This document shows, one piece after another, positions 11,310-23,010 of a stretch of DNA of 64,000 nucleotides. The notes under the pieces were generated by a model. That model did no database searches. It was given only the letters and a program-made list of their open reading frames with translations, and was not told the DNA's origin. A program made the translations under genes and the position numbers. This stretch comes from Pseudoscleropodium purum (taxonomy: Eukaryota; Streptophyta; Bryopsida; Hypnales; Brachytheciaceae). The stretch lies in the NCBI GenBank assembly GCA_963969395.1, contig OZ017803.1:18972001-19036000 (forward strand), written 5' to 3'. Within the stretch, counting starts at the first letter, position 1; the number at the start of each line of letters is the position of its first letter.

Positions 11310-14300
11310 TTAGATCAGATCCTCCTCCTCGGTGAAGTCTGGACATGGCTGAGGCCGAACCAATAAGTATGTCCCAGCAACAGAGGAGCAGTTCCAGTTC
11401 TCAGTTTCAGATTTGACGTCAAGCGCTATGTGGCCCAAATGAATGTTGAGGAAAGGAGACTCCGGCAACCCTAGAAACAGGCCCGCTTGAGTAATATTTT
11501 CTCCCACGACATTCTCAATTGACACATCTTCAATCACAGGATAGTCGGTCCGATTCCAGTTGTCGTCTGGATGTTCTCCGTAGTTGCCTGTGAAAGCGAT
11601 TGCAGTTCTGACGGTGTGCATCTCCAAATTGGTCACCGTTATGTTTCTGATGTAGCCTCCACGGCCCAATCCCGTTTTGAAACGTATGCCCCATCTAGCA
11701 CCATAGATCATCATGTGATCAACCTGCATTCAAACGTGTCTTGAGTTTACAATGTCATCTCAAGATTCTCTACACTCAACCAGAATGTATCAAAGAAGGA
11801 TCAACACCAAATAATTCTGAGCTCTTGCTCAAAAAATTAGTTGAAGTCTAAAGCTATCACACGCATGTTGCCCTAGAATGAACCTTAAGTCAACATATCA
11901 AATCAACTCGGGCACTCAGGGCAGAAATTTCTGACCTGGACATCAGATATGCCGCCAGACATCTCACTACCGAAGGCAATCCCAGCACTGGTTTTCGTGT
12001 GTACAGTTATACGCCGAACGTCAATGTTTTGGCTAGGCATACCATAAGCAGTACCAAACTCATCCCAGCCACTTTTGATCGAAATAGCATCGTCACCAAC
12101 ACTGATGTAGCAGTCTTCGATACACACGTGTTGGCTTGAATCTGCGAAGCATCACTCCCAGGTTTACCAAACAAAACCTGAACATACTTCCAGGAAATAC
12201 TACACAAATCTAGCGCTGGATTATCAAAATTACAAAATCAGGCTAGTTTGACTCTTATTGCCAGACGATCCTAAATGATTTCGGTATCGTCCAACTGTTC
12301 GTCTAAGAATTGGTACTCACTTAGGTACCTGGGTCAATGCCATCTGTATTTGGTGAATCGAAAGGAGCCAGTATGGTCATGTCCTTCACCACCACATTCC
12401 TGAGCAGATCCACGAGTGACACGATCTCAAAATCTTTACCCTATGTGTCTTTATCCAAACAAGAAAGTTGCAGAGATAATTTCCGTTACTATTGTGTGAC
12501 ATTTTGATACTGAGAAGGGAGCACAAACACACGACGAATGAAGTGCACGCGATATCAATGCTCTCGTCAGAGGTAAAAAAATAAAGAGACCTACAGATAA
12601 AGAAGATATCAGAATTGTGCACTTTAGCATACCTGCAGTAGACCGGATGAACGGTCCAAAATGGTGAATCCCGAAAAGTGAGATTAGAAATTAAGATGTC
12701 CTTAGAATCGATAAGCTCCACCAAATGACCCCGAGTGTAATCTAAAGTTTTATTGCGGAATGCAGTCCACCATACAGCACCCTGTCCATCAATTGTCCCA
12801 TTATCACCTGCGAAGAATACAATAACCACGGGTGCGAAAACCAATTGATCATCACAAGAAGGCGAGCTAGACACAATTGGCCTCCAAAAAAGTGAGTCAT
12901 TTTCATCAGCTACAGTAATAATGCATTCTATGAGTAAGTTGCTACCTGTGATGACGACATCTTCAAGGCCTTCGCTATTAATGAGGCTACTGTGCCTCGG
13001 TCCAGGAAGCTCTCGGCCTCGACCATAAGACGGTAATCCAGGTATAATTGGATAATCCTTCATATCCTGAGGGTGAGCACGAACACCTTAAAGTTACAGC
13101 AATTGGTATCTGATGAAAAGCCTAAAAATCGAATCAGGCCCTATCATAACCACGGAAGAATCTGGAAATCAAGATACGCTTAACACCTGGTTTACATCTA
13201 TAGTATTCATTAGAAAAGTAGAAAAGTTCCAAGCAATGTTATTATGAAAATATGCATGATAAAATATGTCTTCTAAAGAACTCGGAGACTCTACGGTGAA
13301 CTCAGATTCAAAAGAACCCATCTTTAGGTACTAAAGAGGAAGATATGCATAGCGCCAAAGCTATGCATCAAATACTAAGATTGAAATTCATCTCAAAAGA
13401 ATGGAGCACACGTGAATGGACATAAAACAAGGCTCATAGCCACAGTCTGCCATTTATTGCCGAGGCATCCATTTTGGGTGCCGAAGCCAAACCTGAGATC
13501 CGAGAATTGTAGCCTCTTTCTCCAGAAAAAGGGTCAGATGACTGATCAATTTGATGCTGCCAGTGAGCCATCGTCCAGCAGGAATGTACAATTGCACGCC
13601 ACCCTTGTCAGCATAGGTGCGAAGGTAAAACATGGCATTTTCAAATGCAAGTGTGTTTAAAGTCTTGCCATCACCAACAGCACCAAACTCGGTGATGGAA
13701 ACGCTGTGGGGCCGATTTTTCCAGTTTTTATAGTTATCAGCACAACTTTCTGCTGTCTGCAAAACAGGGAAGCCACAAACCCCAGCCAATGCTCACTGAG
13801 AGACAACGTACTCCTTACCCCAAGGAAAACAAATATATTGGGGTCATAGTGTGGTAAAAAAGCATCCCAACAGGGGAAAAAGTAGTCCTGGAGCATCTAT
13901 CCATTTGAAGGCTCCAGATACAGTACCAGATGAATGAGCTGACTAAACAAATGTAAATCACCTTGAGATAAGGCCTCACATTTCAAGGGCAATAACTATT
14001 GAAAGACTGAACATGTTATTCCCACACTCGCCTACCGTGTACTTGAGATTCATGTTCCATAAGGTTGGTAAGGAGCCTTGTTAGAAGACCAAGAAGACCC
14101 TCTAATGGTAGCACAGATGAGTCTTAAAGATGACGTCTGAGCCCATATAACTGACTAAAACGAGAGATAGATTCAGGTACTTACTACTACAGGTTCAAAG
14201 ATGATCTCGTCACCGCTCAAAGAAGTTGTCGTTTCCACTGCTCCATCCCATACAGAATCGGCTGAGTCGATGTACAATGGCCGACCAAATGTGCATGTTT

Positions 14301-14379
14301 GGCGGCAATTGTCAACACTGAGATACGCCAGGAGGAGAAGCAGGACTTGGAGACTTCGGAAGCTGAGTTTACTCGTCAT
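11310..14379 (-). CDS. Polygalacturonase-like protein (glycoside hydrolase family 28)
   Basis: Seven exons join without frame error: 14379-14185, 13756-13493, 13066-12946, 12807-12633, 12399-12329, 12141-11936 and 11723-11310; all introns are GT-AG. The product is 481 aa. Residues about 9-20 are a leucine-rich signal peptide or anchor, so the protein should enter the secretory pathway and act on cell-wall pectin. Family landmarks: RPHSVSITEFGAVGDG, GRWLTGS, DSPFWTVHP, NTDGIDPDS (Asp271), GDDAISIKSG (Asp292, Asp293), GSEMSGG and RFKT (Arg358, Lys360). The three catalytic aspartates are present. The His of the usual GHG motif is Ala328 (SAG), a variant I associate with a clade of plant PG-like proteins whose activity is less certain. 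An upstream in-frame ATG at 14418 would add 13 residues; 14379 was chosen because it places the hydrophobic segment near the N terminus. Confidence 0.93.
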
Positions 14380-15720
14380 CGGACCGTCGCGAAACAAGCG
14401 GGAAATAAAAAGTGGCAAAAGGAGACCATCCGCCTTTTGCGTCTCCTGTGATGAACTAATTCCTCACGAGAAGCACCAGGCTCCACTTTGCGGCTTCAGC
14501 TCCATTCACTTCTTGGCAGCAGTCAAACACCTAAGCTCAAGTACAATTGTATTTGCACGAGTGTAAGAAAATAAGTAATGCAGAGAATCTCAAGACCGCA
14601 CCTGATCATTCACATATCCCAGTAAAAGGGTCATGAACAATGCTCATAAATGGCAGGCATTTGAATACAGCAAGCAGAGCAAAGCAACCAGGGTGTCCAA
14701 ACTTCGACAAATAGACAAGATCAGCCGTATCAATGTCTAAAAGAGAAGACAACCTGAGGATCCGAATCAGGGACTGTTGCAGAGATTATAACACACCTTT
14801 CAATTTTCCCTATATAATCCTATCTTTCCTGCTGCATTTTCTCCAGAAAAGCTTCATACCTGCATGTACAGAAGCTATGTCAACACAATTGAACTACAAA
14901 ATAGATCTCAAGGTCAAATACCTGGCAGCCCCTAGCCCCAACACAAATACCATGGCCGGAGGTTCAAGCAAAACCCTAATTCCAGAGATTAGCAACTGTC
15001 TTCCGGATAGCAACATTCGCCACACTCATTGTTCACGAACGAGAAGCTCTCAATCAACACCAACATGAGTATTACGACAATCACAGTTCTCAAGCTTACA
15101 GTTTCTACAAGCATCTAAAGGGCGTTGGCCACTAATTCCAAATCTCCCTGCCAGATATGTGTTTCCTTAAAATAAAAGCTTTGGTCTCATCATTTTCAAT
15201 CGACAAAATTCAACAAAAGCTAAGAAAGAATGCGCCACTTAGTAGTGTAACCACAACTATACTTAAAAATTCACCAGACACGCGTGCTTCTCTCCACATC
15301 TCAATACTCAACAAACAATAAAGGGGAAACAAACTAAAAATCCAAAGCCTACAAAAGCTCCAACAAGCTGGACTTCTAAGCGGAATTGCGAAAAGAAATT
15401 TCCGCTGTAGCAAAAAAAATTAATTTAAAATAATAAATCACCGAAATCGTGAACATACGCAAAATCGAGGATGTTCACCGATCGATCGATATCCCGAACA
15501 AAAATTCGAAAACGCTCCGGGTAAAAATCTCCCTAACAACCAGACCGAGACATCAAGGCTATCTACCTGTCAGCGGAGTTACAGAAACCAGAAAGCTAAC
15601 AAAACTAAAGCAACTCGGGCCACTCAACTCAACTCAGATCTGCGAGCAAGGAAGAAGAGGTCGCTTTCTCTCTCTCTCTCCCCCTCTCTCATCTGCTGTC
15701 TCTTCAGCTCTGGACCCTTA
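14380..15720 (-). promoter_or_regulatory. Upstream region of the polygalacturonase-like gene
   Basis: No convincing coding exon. The region probably holds the promoter and 5' UTR, possibly with a leader intron. A pyrimidine (CT) microsatellite on the plus strand, read as GA on the transcribed strand, lies at about 15664-15690; GA/CT tracts are common in plant 5' UTRs and core promoters. The transcription start is not determinable. Confidence 0.35.
15664..15690. repeat. CT/GA microsatellite
   Basis: An almost pure CT tract, interrupted by CCCC, about 1.3 kb upstream of the polygalacturonase-like start codon. Confidence 0.85.
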
Positions 15721-15747
15721 ATGCACTGTGACTCTGCCACATCACAC

Positions 15748-15828
15748 CATCCTCTGCACATTCTTTTGTGTACATTTCTACTCTACTGCAACTACGCCTT
15801 CACAACAATGGCCAGCCCGACATAGCCA
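15748..15828 (+). repeat. Left direct repeat flanking the SOUL pseudogene
   Basis: An imperfect copy of 16428-16510. Shared landmarks: 'tcctc.gcaca', 'actgcaactacgccttcac' (left) against 'actacaactacgccttcac' (right), 'atggcca' and 'catagc'. The pair brackets the SOUL-like fragment. Confidence 0.65.
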
Positions 15829-15837
15829 GTTAGCTTA

Positions 15838-16424
15838 CATCACACTCCTCCCTTTGCGAAATTCCTCAGTCGGTATCCAACATGGATATATCTTCATGCA
15901 CGGAGTACAAGGAAACGAAAATCTTTAAAAAAATGCCTACCTCACACATGTTTCTACATCGATCTTCCCGCACTTATAGGCCAACAACAAATAAGCTTGA
16001 CATGATACTTACTACGCGAACTTGACATTTAAAATAGAAGATACCAGAGCTTCCTTCTCATACTTGCAAAATTACTCTACTTCAACATAGATAAGAAGAA
16101 TATAAGAAACAAGCGTGATAGAGCACAAGGAATTATCTCAATGCAAAAAATCGCAACCAACGGAACTTGTAAAATACTGTTAACCCGAGCTTACCAAGCT
16201 CTTGTGTTATTACAGACGCAGTCATAGCAATCTTCTCTCCAAGTTCCGATCCCTTCCTACTGCAAGGTGTTACAATCGCACCCTATCTAACCTGCAACAA
16301 TCACGAACCTCCCCTCCCGTCTCTTCCTCTCTTTCACAGCTTTGGAATCATAAGAAAAAAACTCAGCAAAAACATCTCGCTCACGATCCCTAGTAAATTC
16401 GACATCGCCTTTCTTCTCCACCAC
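15838..16424 (-). pseudogene. Truncated duplicate of the SOUL heme-binding gene
   Basis: Minus-strand sequence collinear with about 6130-6900 of the intact SOUL gene. The part at about 16196-16424 matches exon 1 ('attacag.cgcagtcatagca', 'atcttctctcca.gttc.gat', 'cgacatcgcctttcttctcc'). The part at 15838-16195 matches the intron ('tatccaacatggata', 'atatcttcatg', 'ctacatcgatcttcc'). Indels and substitutions break the reading frame, the GVGAP-type segment is scrambled, and the start-codon end and exon 2 are missing. Because intron sequence is retained, it arose by DNA duplication rather than retroposition. No product is expected. Confidence 0.85.
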
Positions 16425-16427
16425 GCA

Positions 16428-16510
16428 CAAATCCTCCGCACATGCTCAACTGTACCTTTCCTGCACTACTACAACTACGCCTTCACCAACCATGGCCAAA
16501 ACGCCATAGC
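16428..16510 (+). repeat. Right direct repeat flanking the SOUL pseudogene
   Basis: Partner of 15748-15828; see that entry. The two copies differ by substitutions and small indels, so the duplication is not recent. Confidence 0.65.
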
Positions 16511-16515
16511 TGCCA

Positions 16516-17729
16516 GAACACAAGCAAACGACGCAAACAAACGTTGGAAAAGATAAAGCCTCAGTCACTTCACTCGCTTCGCTAATTCTCATCCTTCCAT
16601 TCGATCGTTTTAGAGTTCATCTCATGCTAAGCCGCATTCATTGGCGATATTCGTCACTTATCATCCGATTGGGAGATGACGAACAAGGTGTGCTTACTCA
16701 GCACCGCGAATTTATCCCTTTGTGGGATTTCTATCTATTGGCTTAACTTAGTTTCTTTTTTAATTGTTCTATCTTTTAGGGTAGCTGACCTTTCCAGGGG
16801 GAGTTTCTTTTTGTTTTTATCAGGGTTTCTTTTATTATTCCTTTCCTTTGGGTTTGAGCTGGCAGGACCTGGCTTTGGGAACGGCGACGGGAACGGTGAT
16901 GATGATGATGATGGTGCAGGAACTGTGGACAGAAAAAACACCCCCACCAAACTTCAAAGTCATGTTTGGCACATGTCCAATGCTGTCCATTGTTGGCTTG
17001 AGCTGGAGCTTTTTGTCACTGACTAATAAGGTTCCATTTTTTGTTAACTCTTAAAAGGACAAGGCCCATGACCACTGATTTCAAGCCTCACTATTCATCA
17101 CTCATTTTGCAACAACAACTAGATATGAATGAAAAAAATTATTGATTTATTTTTGAGAGATGAATTGTTGTATGTCCACTACAAGTCACCAAATTTTCAA
17201 ATTTGTCAAGGAAAATATTGAACTTAATAGTGAATTCTTCAAGAAAAAAAAATGAAGAAAATGCATATGAAATATACAATGTCAACTAGGAAAATCTGAA
17301 ATTTTCACCATGGATGTATATTATAGTGTATAACATCATAATATAAATCCAAATTATTATCATCAGGTCACTTTAATCCTTGAACAACACAACACATTGA
17401 CCAAAATAATCATCAAAATGCTTTGCATTATGAAAGTTTTGAGGCCTCCAAAGGGTTGCTAGTTTTTAGCATTTAAGAACCCCTATTGTGCAAATACAAA
17501 AAATTAAAAATAATAATAATTTCTTTTTAAATTATAAATATTTCTTTTGAAAACTTTAATATTTAAATAATTAAAAAATAGTCAATTTGATGTGGCGCTA
17601 ATGTGACACAACTAATGCCACATTATATTTCATTTTTATAAAAATGAAAAATAAATTAAAATTTATTTATTTTTTAATTGCACTGCAACAATGTAAGGCT
17701 AGTAGCCCTTTTGAGGCCTTAGAATTTTC
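16516..17729. other. Intergenic DNA without a recognisable gene
   Basis: Contains a short GAT trinucleotide run near 16897-16913 and AT-rich non-coding DNA. The plus-strand ORF over 16676-17026 has hydrophobic, repetitive composition and no family resemblance, so it was not called. Confidence 0.65.
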
Positions 17730-17951
17730 CACTACAAGAGAAAGGGGTATTTTAAGTGAATTATTAAGTATAGTCCTAAACATAAGATTATAAGTACTGA
17801 CCTATAAGGAGATTTTTAGTAAAATTTTACTAAAAACACATGTATTTCTAGTAATTTTTTACTAAAAATCTCCTTAAAGAACAATACTTATAATCTTATG
17901 TGTAGGACTATACTTAATAACTCACTTAAAACACCCCTTTCTCTTGTAGTG
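17730..17951. mobile_element. CACTA-type MITE, 222 bp
   Basis: Terminal inverted repeats begin CACTACAAGAGAAAGGGG and end CCCCTTTCTCTTGTAGTG. They are flanked by a 3-bp direct repeat TTC (17727-17729 and 17952-17954). CACTA..TAGTG ends with 3-bp target duplications are the signature of CACTA (En/Spm) elements. Almost the whole element is an inverted repeat, the arms meeting near 'gtaaaattttac'. It encodes nothing and would depend on a CACTA transposase elsewhere. Confidence 0.9.
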
Positions 17952-17954
17952 TTC

Positions 17955-20900
17955 TTAATGATTACTGAACCAATCAGTGCATTCATTGCTTAAATAATGA
18001 ACAATTAAGTTATCCATCGAACATTTTTGGCCTCAATGTCATTGAAGGGTTAAAATTAGAAAATAAATAAACCATGTTTATAGTCCCAAAGTTCATATTG
18101 CTTAAAAATATTGAAATTTTGGAATTTTTCAAAGTTTCTAATTGGAGTAGAAACTTTACTTGATAAACTTCATTTCATTAGTTGAACTCAAATTTGAAAA
18201 ATATCATTTTCATGGCTAAAATTCACATCAAAAAAGAATCGCAAGAAATGGCTAAAATACACAACAAGGATGCCCCCTATTTGGATTAAGCATCTTCTTC
18301 TTTAGAAAATTCAATTATACCATAATGAAGCAATTTACAATACCACTCACTAAAAAATTAATATATTTAAGCAATTTAAAAAAAAATTTAGATGAAATTT
18401 TTTTTTCCCATCCTACAATTTTGTAGTAAACTTATCCAAAGGATATTTTGCATCCTTAGTAGAATTTCAAGATTAATGAGCATGTATTTTTTTTTATATT
18501 GAAAGATTTATTTTATTCTTCACACCTAAGGTATAGGCACCTAAAAGCATCCTTGTACCCAATGGTGTCCTTTTCTAGGAAGGGGAGTCATTTTAGAACA
18601 TAAATGTAGACATATCAAATAGAGCTTATTAATTGTTGACCAACATGATAAGCTACGTATGATTTATCTAGATTTGTGGTTCATGATGACTCCTCTTCCT
18701 ACAAAGGGATGCCATTGGGTGCCTTTACTTTAGATAGAATTGATTTTAACATTGTAAATTGCACATGGTTTACGAACCCAAGTTGCTTTAGCCCAAGCTC
18801 CAACCCTCGTAAAAATGCTAAAATATGTCATTTTCCACATATGGGAACTTAGAGTTCATAGTTGGAATCAAAGACTCTCAATTAATGAAGATTAGTAAGG
18901 AAAATAAAAAATTAACCATCTACAAAATAGGGGGCTACTTCCAAAGCCAAGCATATGGGATGGTCCAATGAACTATTTGTAGAAAAAATATATATTTTTG
19001 ACAAAGTTGCCAACTCCAAGCATTAGAGAACATTTGAGGGTTGTAAAGGGCCGTTTGGAGTCTATTCCCGTCATTGTTCCCATGCAACGAAAGGCACGCC
19101 AACTATTAGAAAAAAAATTCAAAAAAGAAAGAAATTAGTTCTTAAAATGCAAAAAAAAGTTGAAAAAAATTGGGGAAATGAGATGGCACTCTCGCAACCA
19201 CATTGGACTACATTGCTAACTACATTTACAGTGTTTTCAGGGCTAGATAACTCGCAGTCTCTTATTGCCTTCAAAAATCCTCTAATGTAAGTATGCAACT
19301 TTTGCTGTGTCCAAAGAGAATTTGTTCATTAGTCCATGCATTGATTGCTTACCTTTTATCCAAAAATTTCTAGAACAAATTTATTTGTCGAAATGTTGGC
19401 AAAGCTCTTATTATGCTTTGTAAGTTGTTTTCAAGGGATAAGATTTTAATGCATGGTTAGCCATATAAAATTCAATTAAAAACAATCCTATATCTTGTAT
19501 TGGAAGTAGAGAAGAGACTAGACACTTTGCCTTCCCATATAGAATTTGTATGGTCATTTATGCTATGTGGTTATTGGCAATCAAGCGGTGCCATGTAGTA
19601 CTCTTTGGTTAGAAAAGTTAGTTTTTTAGGAACAATGCTCAATGATTTTTTTATTGTCTTGGCACTTCATCACTTTCTTGGGTTGTGGCTTCAATGATAC
19701 GTTCTAATATTGCAAAATCTCTTGAAGACCTTTTCATTACAAAGATTAAATTTTTGACAACTACCAATATAGAATGATAAAGTGTAAAGGAAGAAACTTC
19801 CATTTAGAGATGACCATTGTGAAAAACTAAAAATAGTGAAAAAGTATTAAAAAAAAAGATCTTGAGTTTTGCTTGAGTGGTAAAACTCCTCATTGAGACA
19901 TTTCTATTACACTTTTTATTGAACACCAAAGTTCATTAATTTATTTCATATTTCATTATAGTCCCATGAAGTAAACTCTTTTAATGATTTTGAATTAAGT
20001 GAAGTCCTTAGCAAAATGCCAAACTACAATAATCATGCAATATCATTCTTGAACAATTTGATAAATACAACTAAGACTCCACTACTCCCACGCCCGAGTA
20101 AAGGTAATTGAAATTAATTTTTCATTGATACATACTATTCGGCTATTCATTTGTAATTCTACTCTTAAAATATAAATTTAGAAAAATATTGATTAGCAAT
20201 ATGAAAAAATGGATTTGCAATCATAGGGGGTTGATACTCTAATTTTAGAAATATACATTAAAAGAGTGTGCACCACGATATTTATTGTCCACGTTTACAA
20301 CCCCACTCTACAGACACTTAATATGTAATTTCAAGACACAACACTTCATAAATTCATAGAAATCACAATTTTCATCAGGAAAAATCATAATACCACTTGA
20401 GTTTGATCCATTAAACAAATGCAACACCTCTGAAAAGTAAGGTGGTAATAGGTTTATCTCATGACTATGCCACTCAAGCCTCCAATCCCCTCATGGAGAG
20501 GTGCGATGATCCCATGGCCTTTTTTTTTTCCTTCCATTTCTTATGAGGTGCCAAAGTGGCGATATTAAATTTTATAGTGGTGCTCCCGGCCAAATTTCAA
20601 CATTCATCTACATAGTGTGTAGAAAATATCACATGTCATATGTCCATGATTCTATTTCCATCCACATTTTGACAATTTCATCCAAGATTTTTATTTTTAT
20701 TTTTATTTTAAAAAAAAAATTTAATTCAAAGTTTCCTGGTGAAAAACTTCGCATTCTTTTGCCATTTTTTTAAAGCCAGATTTATTTATTTATTTTTTCT
20801 GGTGCAATCTGGCACCTGGAAGCCAAAAAGAAAACCCACCCAAAAACCTAGTGCGATCTCAAGTCTGCGTTTCCTTCTGCTGAGTCCTCCCCTCCCAGGT

Positions 20901-21050
20901 CAACTGAACCCGCCTTTCCCAAGTGAAGTTATGGCGTAACGTACTGTACTGTACAATCCCCTGTAGTGGAACTGACCTTCTTCAACTTCAGCTTCTTATT
21001 TTAATTATTCTACAGTAATAACTTATTTACCTTGGGGCTCACTCGCCAGC
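17955..21050. other. Intergenic DNA without a recognisable gene
   Basis: AT-rich, no recognisable protein or RNA gene. The stretch 19060-19300 weakly resembles 60-330 near the window start (shared 'gcaacgaaaggc'/'gaagcaaacgcc' region and 'attctctaatg'-like end), suggesting another decayed dispersed repeat. Confidence 0.65.
20320..20470 (+). repeat. Dispersed repeat family R2, copy 1
   Basis: Resembles 31600-31800 in the same orientation and 25530-25740 in the opposite orientation. Shared order: 'tttcaa..attca(t/c)a.aaattacaatttt', '(g)aaaaat(t/c)ataat.cc.cttg', 'caaa.gcaa.acctctgaaaa'. Non-coding and strongly diverged. Confidence 0.5.
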
Positions 21051-21055
21051 CAGGC

Positions 21056-21595
21056 CAGGGAGGATTAACCCCCTCTACTTGCCCCATGTTTTATCCTTGT
21101 AGAAAATACTGGAATTTCTTATTTGCCACATAAAAAAAAAAAAATTCAAATTCTGAATTCATTTTTTCTATATCTGTGGCCCCGAATGATCTCAAGAATA
21201 TGAAGAAATCAACCAAATTTAAGCGGCACAAAATAGGGGGCAATTTTTACATTTACCCTTGGATGGGGCAAATGGAGGGGGGAATCCTCTCGTTGGCCCG
21301 CCAGCCAGATGTGAGTAAGCCAGGGAGGATTGACCTGACCCCCTCTATTTGCCCCCATGTTTTATCCTTGTAGAAAACACTGGAATTTCTTATTTGCCAC
21401 ATAAAAAAAACATTTTCAAATTCTGAATTCATTTTCGCTATCTCTGGCCCCGAATGATCTCAAGAATATGAAGAAATCAACCAAATTTAAGCGGCACAAA
21501 ATAGGGGGCAATTTTTACATTTACCCTTGGATGGGGCAATGGAGGGGGGTGGGGGTGAATCCTCTCGCTGGCCCGCCAGCCAGAGGTGAGTAAGC
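21056..21595 (+). repeat. Tandem duplication, 2 x about 268 bp
   Basis: Two well-conserved copies. 'cgaatgatctcaagaatatg' occurs at 21183 and 21451, and the surrounding blocks ('atgttttatccttgtagaaa', 'tttaagcggcacaaaatagg', 'acatttacccttggatgggg', 'cccgccagccag') repeat with the same spacing. Copy 2 has a longer G run. No coding function seen. Confidence 0.9.
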
Positions 21596-21599
21596 TTAT

Positions 21600-22045
21600 T
21601 AGTGTCGGTCCTCCTCTCTCCCTCCTGCAAGCTTAGCTTAGCTTTAGGCCTGTCCGGGCTGTCCTCCTCGTCTGTCTGTCCGTCCGTCCTCCTGGCCTGA
21701 AGCTTTCGGGCGTTTTCGTGTTTTTTTCCAGGTTGTCAGATTCCAGGCTACGTGAAGTTAAACGTAGTGCGCCAGTTGGCAGGGGGCGTCGTCCAGTGGC
21801 AACGGAGACTTTGGACGTGGACCAAGAATCCCACCTGCCTTGCCTGCCTGCCTGGGAAAGAAAAAGAAAAGACGGACGGAAGAAGAAGAAGAAAAAGAAG
21901 AGACGAGGGTAGGGCAGGCCCTCCTCCTCGCAACATGGCGGACTAGATGGGAGTTCGGGGCACCAAAAACCTTGGTCCGATTGCTTCCTTGGGGTCGGAA
22001 GGTTCGGCTCCAAAACCATGCCACCTCAGGTGACACGTAAGATGA
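21600..22045. other. GC- and CpG-rich island with simple repeats
   Basis: In contrast to its AT-rich surroundings this stretch is GC-rich. It holds short tetranucleotide runs (GTCT/GTCC near 21671-21688, TGCC near 21837-21850) and an AAG/GAA tract near 21856-21905. Overlapping ORFs exist in many frames, which is typical of GC-rich non-stop sequence, and none resembles a known protein. It could be the promoter or leader of an unrecognised transcript. Confidence 0.4.
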
Positions 22046-22109
22046 GTGGTAGTTTCATCCAGCCCCAAGTATGATCCCGAGAGGTCGGAGACCATGTTTA
22101 TACCCAAAA

Positions 22110-23010
22110 CGCTCCAAAACTGCCGTTTTTGATACAAGCATCCAATTTTAGATGAAAAACGTTTTTGGACACATGTAACCGTAGGATCTTGTAGTAAATT
22201 AGTTTGAGAAGATGTGGAAAAAATTTCAGAATTTTCCACCTTCTAGATTGCAAGATATTAACATTTGAAGTGACAAAAAACATTTTTTTGACCCTGTGAA
22301 AATATGGACAGTTGTACTTCACAAGGTCACATTTATATGAAAAATGTCCAAAATGATGGTCACTCTTTGGATTCATTCTTCAAGTCAAGTTGGATACATG
22401 CTTGAAATTTTTCAAATCATTTGGAATTGCACAACATATATGAAAAAAATAGTAAGTAGAGAGAAGTACAAAGTGATTCAAAACACTAAATTGTTAAGAA
22501 TTTAAATATGGAATTGAAAAATTCCAATCCTAACGGTGGTAATGTAGTAATAAACAATCTACATCATATCTTTTTATTTTATTTTCAATAAATATTAAAA
22601 ATTGAGTTAGAAAAAGATTCCAAAGTTTATTTTTGAGTAGTGAATCGATGACTACCCACAAACTAGAGCACCTCATAACTTTCATCTCATAAATCAAAAT
22701 GGAATGATTCGAAGCTTTCCACATGTATGTAAATCTAGAAAACCAGTTTCAAATTCTTGTTTTCAAAAAAAGTGATTTCTTAAGAAATTTTTGGGATGCC
22801 CATTAAGCATAGGAAATTACATATCATGCAATAACTTTTGAATCATGTAGTCAAAAGTTATGAAAATTGTTGGGCCTTAAAGCTACTCCTTGGACACATG
22901 TTGTGTGAAAATTTTAGCAAAAAAACTAAAAACTCCATTCATAGCGAGCTGCCCCGAATTGCTATGTTGCCAAAAAAAATGCAATTTTGACTTTTAGGGG
23001 AATAAACGTC
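22110..23010 (+). repeat. Dispersed repeat family R1, long copy 2
   Basis: Collinear with 2380-3240; see that entry for shared landmarks. Similarity to 4020-4330 resumes at 23550-23800. No coding potential. Confidence 0.7.

Noticed and set aside
14201..14566. 121-codon plus-strand ORF over the first exon of the polygalacturonase-like gene
   Set aside because: Antisense shadow of exon 1.
16676..17026. 116-codon plus-strand ORF with hydrophobic N terminus
   Set aside because: Low complexity (poly-Asp from a GAT run), no homology recognised, and no splice or start context.
21633..22239. Overlapping ORFs on both strands in the GC-rich island
   Set aside because: Open in most frames because the sequence is GC- and purine-rich; no frame shows a protein family.
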